Shown here piece by piece: positions 1-4,355 of a DNA stretch of 5,604 bases; position 1 is the stretch's first letter, and every line of letters starts with the position of its first letter. The DNA lies in NCBI RefSeq assembly GCF_000159955.1, contig NZ_GG695989.1:74848-80451 (forward strand). The letters are read 5' to 3'. This DNA is from Paenibacillus sp. oral taxon 786 str. D14 (GTDB taxonomy: Bacteria > Bacillota > Bacilli > Paenibacillales > Paenibacillaceae). Made by a program: the position numbers and the translations under genes. The notes beneath the pieces are model-generated. The model had not been told where the DNA came from. It was given only the letters and a program-made list of their open reading frames with translations, and did not search any database.

Positions 1-378
1 ATTGCTGCTAATATAGAAAGCCAATAACTTAAAGAATTGGTCCGGGGGATTTCCATGAAAATAGCCATGAATCTGCCCCGTAGCAAAATGCGGACTCACC
101 TTAGCACTCCGCACAATGCGATTAAACTCTTCCCAAGGATCGCCGTAATCACTGCGATTAAAATCGATGATCCACAGCTCCCCTTCTGGCGAAATGATCA
201 TATTCCCCACATGATAATCGCCGTGCTGAAAGCACTGTGGCCGCCGAGCGAGGTACTGCCGATTCGCTTCAATATAAGCCATGATCAGCTCGTCGCCATC
301 CATTTTGACGCCGCAATCTTGATATTGCTTTATTTTTCGGTCTACCTTTTGATTAAAAAAGGGATCCCATGGTTCTTG
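1..378 (-). pseudogene. Aminoglycoside phosphotransferase (APH)-family protein, C-terminal remnant cut by the transposon
   Basis: Read on the minus strand, an open frame of 126 codons enters from inside the element end and runs off the window at base 1. It contains the APH/kinase-fold catalytic loop HGDYHVGN (bases 202-225, HxDxxxxN form) and the metal-binding motif IIDFNR (Asp codon at 163-165), followed by GDPWEEFNR. These are typical of the APH phosphotransferase family, which transfers phosphate from ATP to small molecules in the cytosol; the substrate of this member cannot be told. The N-terminal lobe that binds ATP is missing: the frame meets a TAA (400-402) just inside the transposon and has no plausible start. 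APH proteins are usually near 300 residues, so roughly half is absent here. The simplest reading is disruption by insertion, with the other half beyond the far end of the element. The true C-terminus may also lie outside the window. Confidence 0.87.
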
Positions 379-379
379 A
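375..379. repeat. Predicted 5-bp target-site duplication (one copy)
   Basis: CTTGA lies immediately outside the inferred transposon terminus. Tn7-family insertion duplicates 5 bp of target, so these bases should be repeated just outside the far end. Only one copy is in the window, so the call rests entirely on the terminus assignment at 380. Confidence 0.5.
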
Positions 380-390
380 TGTCTGAAGAA

Positions 391-469
391 AATAAAGTAT
401 TAGACTGAGAAATAAAGTATTAGACTGTGAAAATAAAGTTTTAGACTGGGTAAATAAAGTATTAGACTG
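391..469 (+). repeat. Four tandem TnsB-binding sites of the transposon end
   Basis: Four same-direction 17-bp repeats lie at 391-407, 411-427, 432-448 and 453-469. Three read AATAAAGTATTAGACTG and the third differs by one base (AATAAAGTTTTAGACTG). Start-to-start spacing is 20, 21 and 21 bp, about two helical turns, so the bound proteins would lie on one face of the DNA. As I recall the Tn7 site, AATAAAGTCTTAAACTG, 15 of 17 bases match. The Tn7 right end also has four near-contiguous sites, while its left end has three separated ones, so this end is the right-end type. The TnsB encoded at 2142 is the expected binder. Binding here could also repress transcription entering the element genes. Confidence 0.93.
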
Positions 470-490
470 CTGGGTGATTCAGCATTTACT
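463..490 (+). promoter_or_regulatory. Weak candidate promoter for the leader/xre transcript
   Basis: TAGACT (463-468) and TTTACT (485-490) are separated by 16 bp and each match the -35 and -10 consensus at four of six positions. The -35 part overlaps the innermost TnsB site, which would allow TnsB to repress it, as described for the Tn7 tns promoter at its right end. Both hexamers are poor, so this is only the best candidate seen between the repeats and xre. Confidence 0.2.
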
Positions 491-507
491 CCGATAAAAC
501 AGACATC

Positions 508-576
508 ATGAGCATGAACCCCGTAAATGGAATATTTGCGGGGTTATTTTCTTTATTTGGAGTTGATCCGGTTTGA
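508..576 (+). CDS. Possible 22-codon leader peptide overlapping the xre start
   Basis: An ATG at 508 opens a 22-codon frame ending in TGA at 574-576. That stop overlaps the TTG start of xre (573-575) as TTGA, a typical coupling arrangement. The peptide has a hydrophobic centre (GIFAGLFSLFGV). The frame runs through the terminator-like hairpin at 517-545, so a translating ribosome would keep that hairpin from folding. Against it being real, no Shine-Dalgarno is visible before the ATG at 508 or the in-frame ATG at 514. It may be a chance frame. Confidence 0.22.
   Translation: MSMNPVNGIFAGLFSLFGVDPV
517..558 (+). terminator. Rho-independent terminator-like hairpin upstream of xre
   Basis: AACCCCGTAAAT (517-528) pairs with ATTTGCGGGGTT (534-545), giving a 12-bp stem with one G-U pair and a 5-base loop, GGAAT. 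A T-rich run, TTTTCTTTATTT (547-558), follows. It is oriented to stop transcription moving rightwards into the element. It could insulate the transposase genes from promoters outside the element, or act as an attenuator if the xre promoter lies before it. The reverse strand has no T-run after the stem, so it is probably one-directional. Confidence 0.65.
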
Positions 577-920
577 ATCTGGGCGAGAAAGTCAGAACTA
601 TTCGAAAATCGCATGAGTTGAATCAGAAAGAATTTGCACTGAAAATCGGCGTTTCGCAAGGAACGCTTAGTGATATTGAACGCGGGGTTTGTTTGCCATC
701 GTGTGAAACGATCATTGCGCTTAAAAACACGTTCCAATGTGATCTTAATTGGCTGCTTTCAGATTATGACGAATCTTTCTCTCAAACTCCAACCTATATA
801 TCAAGCGAGGAGTTAAAGCTGCTTACCAGTATTCGTGCACTCCCTGCTCAAGAGAAAAATGAGCTCTACGAAATTATAGAAATCAAAATGAGAAAAAATA
901 AATATCCGAAAACGGATTAA
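573..920 (+). CDS. Xre/CI-type helix-turn-helix transcriptional regulator
   Basis: The product has 115 residues. Residues 3-61 form a typical Cro/CI (HTH_3) domain: first helix LGEKVRTIRK, HTH around QKEFALKIGV-SQGTLSDIERG (residues 18-38), then a DLNWLL segment common in phage-type repressors. The rest is charged and probably helical, perhaps for dimer formation. The start is TTG at 573; GGAG at 559-562 gives normal spacing and no better in-frame start is present. It lies just inside the transposon end, ahead of the transposase operon and in the same direction. Its likely role is control of itself and of the genes after it, with operator-like repeats at its 3' end (900-937). Xre-type regulators occur in other Tn7-like and CRISPR-associated transposons. 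Control of this operon is inferred from position only. Confidence 0.9.
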   Translation: MNLGEKVRTIRKSHELNQKEFALKIGVSQGTLSDIERGVCLPSCETIIALKNTFQCDLNWLLSDYDESFSQTPTYISSEELKLLTSIRALPAQEKNELYEIIEIKMRKNKYPKTD

Positions 921-937
921 AATATCCGAAAAGTGTA
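900..937. promoter_or_regulatory. Operator-like repeats at the xre 3' end
   Basis: A 13-bp direct repeat, AAATATCCGAAAA, occurs at 900-912 and 920-932, exactly 20 bp (about two helical turns) apart. The first copy belongs to a perfect inverted repeat ATCCG-AAAA-CGGAT (904-917), the form expected for a dimeric HTH repressor; the second keeps only the left half-site. Another ATCCG half-site is at 566-570, just before the xre start. They overlap the xre stop codon and precede the next gene, so Xre binding is plausible but unproven. Confidence 0.4.
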
Positions 938-950
938 AATATGGTAATAT
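936..950 (+). promoter_or_regulatory. Weak candidate -10 region ahead of the small barrel gene
   Basis: TAATAT (945-950) and TAAATA (936-941) both resemble a -10 box in this A/T-rich gap, and GTG precedes the second. No convincing -35 lies 16-18 bp upstream. A promoter here would sit directly after the operator-like repeats. Read-through from xre is the alternative. Confidence 0.2.
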
Positions 951-975
951 CACCAAAACATATTGGGGTGTTACC
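943..975 (+). promoter_or_regulatory. Hairpin that would cover the ribosome-binding site of the small barrel gene
   Basis: GGTAA (943-947) can pair with TTACC (971-975) and CACC (951-954) with GGTG (967-970), leaving a TAT bulge and a 12-base loop. The paired bases include most of GGGGTG (965-970), the apparent Shine-Dalgarno for the GTG start at 978. In RNA it could limit translation; as DNA it could be an imperfect operator. Only sequence symmetry supports it. Confidence 0.35.
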
Positions 976-977
976 AA

Positions 978-1313
978 GTGAAAGAAAAGTCGGGTATTGG
1001 AATCGTGACTCAAAATGGAATTTGGTTTAACAGGAGCCTCTACTCCTGTTCGCTAGCCATAAATGAGAAATGGTTTGAGCGAGCACGTCAAGTTGGGGGT
1101 TGGCCGGTGGCGGTTAAGTCCCAAGATGATGAAGATCAGATTGTAATCATTCATGAGGATGGCTTAAAGATCAACTGCTATCCAATTGAATTTTTACCAT
1201 GTGATTCAAAGAAAGTCAGGGCGTATTATTCAGAGTTCCAAAGATTGATGACGTTGAGAAAAGAGCTTGCAGATAGTACACGAAACAGTCTGCCGGACAA
1301 GCATTTGAGGTGA
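978..1313 (+). CDS. Stand-alone Mu-transposase C-terminal (TnsB barrel-like) domain protein
   Basis: The product has 111 residues from GTG 978, chosen because GGGGTG (965-970) sits 7 bases upstream; an in-frame TTG at 963 has no such site. Residues 10-46 align without gaps to residues 533-569 of the TnsB in this window, with 17 of 37 identical. Shared residues include VT--GI-F, Y-C-LA--E-WF--AR and W-V-V. The resemblance continues more weakly through the I-I/EDG strand region to a charged helical tail. That part of TnsB is the small beta-barrel that follows the DDE domain (Mu-transposase C-terminal family). No HTH, catalytic core or TnsB-type C-terminal tail is present, so it cannot be a transposase. 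Its stop is 4 bases before the tnsA start, so it is probably co-transcribed and coupled with tnsA. It may modulate transposome assembly, compete with TnsB, or be a decayed duplicate; the intact frame and good ribosome site disfavour decay. Function is unknown. Confidence 0.8.
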   Translation: MKEKSGIGIVTQNGIWFNRSLYSCSLAINEKWFERARQVGGWPVAVKSQDDEDQIVIIHEDGLKINCYPIEFLPCDSKKVRAYYSEFQRLMTLRKELADSTRNSLPDKHLR

Positions 1314-1317
1314 TCCA

Positions 1318-2145
1318 GTGGCCAAGCGGAAACGGCAACTCACAGCTACAAAAATTGAAAGGATGATCAAAGAAGGCAGAGGACAGGGTACCGGCAAGGA
1401 CTATCTTCCTTGGCTTACGATTCAGGACGTCCCTTCAGAAGGCAGGGTAACTCGTGGAGTTGGATGGACGACCGGTCGAAGACACCAACTCTTGTCGGAT
1501 ATTGAGCGTGATTATTTCTACCTTCTGGATTACTGCGATGATGTATCGGATATTCGCGAACAATTTCCACTTCTGCCGTTAGAAGAAACGCAAATGATCG
1601 CGGAGAAAATCGGTGTGGAACATCCCAAAGATCCGAAAACAGGCATACCGATCGTGATGACCACGGATTTTCTTATTACTTATCGGGATAAAACATTAGC
1701 CAGAACAGTGAAACCATCCGCTGAATTGGAAAATGAACGAACCATAGCAAAATTTGAAATTGAGCGGATTTACTGGGATTCCAGACATGTAGATTGGGGT
1801 ATCATCACCGATTCAGATCTGCCGGATGCACTTATACGAAATATCGAATGGGTGCATAAAGAATTCCACAATGAGGACGTTCCGGCGCTTGGAATATTTA
1901 CGATTCGAAATCTGCAACAGATGTTATCCGCTAGATTACATAACGGTGAAGTCGTATCGAGAGCATGCTTGGCTTGCGATGAACAGTTAGGACTTGATGC
2001 AGGTACTTCACTTGCGCTATTCCGTCATTTTATTGCGCGCAAAATCTGGTCCGTCGATATGACCGAACGAATCATACCTACTCTTCCAGCTAAGGACTTC
2101 TCTGAGAAGCATTCGGATATAAGGCTTGAAGCGAAAGGTGGATGA
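1318..2145 (+). CDS. tnsA: TnsA endonuclease subunit of the Tn7-like transposase
   Basis: TnsA cuts the 5' ends of the transposon during excision and works as a complex with TnsB, making movement cut-and-paste rather than replicative. The 275 residues compare with 273 in Tn7 TnsA. Near the N-terminus, GRGQGTGKDYLPWL (residues 20-33) and DVPSEGR match the Tn7 protein closely. The restriction-enzyme-like catalytic residues are in place: Glu63 in LLSDIE, Asp117 in TTDFL and Lys132 in VKP, against E63, D114 and K132 in Tn7. SDIREQFPLLP (77-87) is another family motif. The C-terminal third should be the winged-helix domain that contacts TnsC; it is less conserved by eye. The GTG start at 1318 has GAGGTGAT (1306-1313) at good spacing and gives the MAK N-terminus seen in Tn7. 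Its last bases overlap the tnsB start, indicating translational coupling. Confidence 0.97.
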   Translation: MAKRKRQLTATKIERMIKEGRGQGTGKDYLPWLTIQDVPSEGRVTRGVGWTTGRRHQLLSDIERDYFYLLDYCDDVSDIREQFPLLPLEETQMIAEKIGVEHPKDPKTGIPIVMTTDFLITYRDKTLARTVKPSAELENERTIAKFEIERIYWDSRHVDWGIITDSDLPDALIRNIEWVHKEFHNEDVPALGIFTIRNLQQMLSARLHNGEVVSRACLACDEQLGLDAGTSLALFRHFIARKIWSVDMTERIIPTLPAKDFSEKHSDIRLEAKGG

Positions 2146-4355
2146 ATGCAATGCCATCAAGGTCTATTTTAGAAAATCAGGTGATAGAATGGATTTCATC
2201 CGAAACGGATGACCGCGCTGTAGAGCGAATCCTGTGGATTTCCCAGGCAAATGACGTGGTATTCAGCATCGCGCTTGAGGACGATAAGGCGTTTCCGGTC
2301 ATGAAAACATATACAGAGATCATTGCTGGCATAGAGGCTAATCTATGTAAGCCCATTGACTGGATCAACTCAAACATTCCGTTACTGGAGCATTCCATTG
2401 ATCATGATCATCTCCTCCTCCGTGATAAGGCGTGGGATGCGATTAGAGATATCGTGTCTGATGAACCAGACTGTTTTGATAAAAAATGGCGAGGAATACG
2501 TGTACGAGAAGTTCAGGAAAAGACAGGCCTTCATAAAAGTACAATCTATCGATATTTGCGGAGATTCTGGCAAGGCGGAAAGTTGAAAAATGCGCTTCTC
2601 CCCCATTATTACAATTGTGGAGACTATGGGACTGATCGGGCGCCCGGAAAAGCAAAACGCGGCCGTCCCAGAAAGTTCGAGGATGGACCGACAGGCATCA
2701 ATATTGACGAAGAAACAAAACAACTGCTTCGGTCGGGAATTCGGCTATTTTACAACAACAGGGAGAAAGCCCCACTTAAACATGCCTACCAAAAAACGCT
2801 TGAAAAGTTTTTTGCCACGGGCTTTCGACAAGATGGGAAAGCACTCGTACCTATTCTCCCTCCTCCGGATAAATTGCCGACGTTCGGACAATATCGTTAT
2901 TGGTTCAAGAAAGAATTAGACTTGGAAGATTCCTTAAAAAGCCGGCTTGGAAGGAAACAATATGCTCTCAAGTACAGGCCTATTCTTGGCAGTTCTACTC
3001 ATGAAAGCTTCGGTCCAGGTTCCAGATTCCAGATCGATGCGACTGTAGCGGATGTCTTCCTGGTCAGTGAATATCGTCGAGATTGGATTATCGGAAGACC
3101 GATTATTTACATCGTAATCGATGTATTCAGCCGATATATCGTCGGATTATACATCGGGCTCGAAGGACCGAGCTGGATCGGAGCGATGATGGCTCTGGCC
3201 AATACGACAATGGATAAAGTGAGATTTTGTGCTCAATATGGCATCGATATTGAACCGGAGGAATGGATTTGCAGTCACTTGCCTCAAAAGTTGACAGCTG
3301 ATCGCGGGGAACTGGAAGGACACAAGCCAAGCCATCTTATTGATGCTTTGGGTGTAGATGTGGAGAACGCTTCCCCTTACCGGGCAGATTGGAAGGGCAT
3401 TGTTGAGCAGCAGTTCCGATTAATCAATCTTCGAAGTATTCGGTTTATACCGGGAGCAATCAAAGAGCGTCAACGGGAGCGAGGTGAACGAGATTACCGT
3501 CTGGATGCCAAATTAACGCTTCGGGAGTTTACCCAGATTATGATTCGCAATGTGCTTTACCATAATAATCATCACCACATGCAATGGTACGATCGGAATG
3601 AGTTTATGATCGCCGATGATATTCTCCCTATTCCACGCGAGCTGTGGCAATGGGGCATCATTAACCGAAACGGACGGCTCAAGAAGCAGCCGGAACACAT
3701 TGTCAAGCTAAACTTAATGTACCATGGGGAAGCGACCGTCACAGCGGCTGGAATTCAGTTTAAAGGCATGCATTACGGTTGTGACCTGGCATTGCGCGAG
3801 CAGTGGTTTGTAAAAGCAAGGGCAGGCAAAACGTGGCGTGTTCAAGTATGCTACGATCCCCGTTCCACCGACGAAATTTATTTGTGGTTGGACGAAGGAC
3901 ACCGCTTTGAAACATGTACTTTGCTTGAACGGGAAGAACGTTATATGAACAAACGATTCGAAGAAGTAGAGGATTTGCTTGAGATTGAAAAGTATCAAGG
4001 CCGCCATCAAGAATTCAACAATATGTTGTCCAAAATCGAACTGGACGCTCATACGAAGGCGATTGTAGAAGAAGCGGCTAAAAAGACTGATGAAGTGATG
4101 AAGCAAAATCAAGAAAGCAGTAACCAGCGAATAAAAGGAACGAGACAACATCGCTCCAACGAAAAAATGCTCAATCGTGAACAAGAAGCTTTTAAATTAT
4201 CAGAGCAACCTCAAGTACCTAACATCCCAGCAAATAATGTTATTCCAATGAGGCGTGAAGATAGTGATGACGGAAAGGCACCGTCATATATTCCGCCGGC
4301 AAACAAACTGTCCAAAATTAAAGCCTATATGATCGAAGATGGTGAAGAGGAATGA
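2142..4355 (+). CDS. tnsB: TnsB transposase (DDE integrase family)
   Basis: TnsB binds the end repeats, cuts the 3' ends and joins them to target DNA. This 737-residue protein (Tn7 TnsB is about 702) has a helix-turn-helix at residues 121-142 (VREVQEKTGLHKSTIYRYL), a basic RGRPRK stretch at 173-178, and a retroviral-integrase-type core. The DDE triad is Asp299 (FQIDAT), Asp387 (LTADRGE) and Glu422 (KGIVEQQF). The spacings of 88 and 35 equal those of Tn7 D273, D361 and E396. The Mu-type C-terminal barrel is near 530-590, followed by a charged, probably coiled-coil region and a tail ending in EDGEEE, where Tn7 TnsB contacts TnsC. The ATG at 2142 overlaps the tnsA stop, but AAAGGTGG (2134-2141) is better spaced for the in-frame ATG at 2151, so the true start may be three codons later. 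Its stop overlaps the tnsC start. The 17-bp repeats at 391-469 are its expected binding sites. Confidence 0.97.
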   Translation: MNAMPSRSILENQVIEWISSETDDRAVERILWISQANDVVFSIALEDDKAFPVMKTYTEIIAGIEANLCKPIDWINSNIPLLEHSIDHDHLLLRDKAWDAIRDIVSDEPDCFDKKWRGIRVREVQEKTGLHKSTIYRYLRRFWQGGKLKNALLPHYYNCGDYGTDRAPGKAKRGRPRKFEDGPTGINIDEETKQLLRSGIRLFYNNREKAPLKHAYQKTLEKFFATGFRQDGKALVPILPPPDKLPTFGQYRYWFKKELDLEDSLKSRLGRKQYALKYRPILGSSTHESFGPGSRFQIDATVADVFLVSEYRRDWIIGRPIIYIVIDVFSRYIVGLYIGLEGPSWIGAMMALANTTMDKVRFCAQYGIDIEPEEWICSHLPQKLTADRGELEGHKPSHLIDALGVDVENASPYRADWKGIVEQQFRLINLRSIRFIPGAIKERQRERGERDYRLDAKLTLREFTQIMIRNVLYHNNHHHMQWYDRNEFMIADDILPIPRELWQWGIINRNGRLKKQPEHIVKLNLMYHGEATVTAAGIQFKGMHYGCDLALREQWFVKARAGKTWRVQVCYDPRSTDEIYLWLDEGHRFETCTLLEREERYMNKRFEEVEDLLEIEKYQGRHQEFNNMLSKIELDAHTKAIVEEAAKKTDEVMKQNQESSNQRIKGTRQHRSNEKMLNREQEAFKLSEQPQVPNIPANNVIPMRREDSDDGKAPSYIPPANKLSKIKAYMIEDGEEE

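Noticed and set aside
1..379. Standard attTn7 site at the end of glmS
   Set aside because: The flanking frame has APH motifs and no glmS sequence is present.
37..408. Plus-strand frame of 123 codons
   Set aside because: It is antisense to the APH frame, which carries clear kinase motifs, and it crosses the transposon junction.
391..469. Short repeat-spacer array resembling a mini CRISPR
   Set aside because: Gaps between repeats are only 3-4 bases, far too short for spacers. The unit matches the Tn7 TnsB site and lies at the exact Tn7 offset from the terminus.
486..737. Minus-strand frame of 83 codons covering the hairpin and the xre start
   Set aside because: It is antisense to the well-supported Xre HTH domain and its product is not recognisable.
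963..977. TTG at 963 as the start of the barrel protein
   Set aside because: No ribosome site precedes it, and the five added residues are encoded over the GGGGTG that serves the GTG at 978.
978..1313. Fragment of tnsB left by a recent duplication
   Set aside because: Identity to the matching part of TnsB is below half even in the best block, and the gene has its own start, stop and ribosome site. An ancient duplication remains possible.
2382..2723. Minus-strand frame of 113 codons and nearby shadow frames
   Set aside because: They overlap the tnsB helix-turn-helix region, which is clearly coding on the plus strand.
3714..4184. Minus-strand frame of 156 codons
   Set aside because: It lies wholly inside tnsB, whose frame there encodes the barrel and C-terminal region; no ribosome site or recognisable product.
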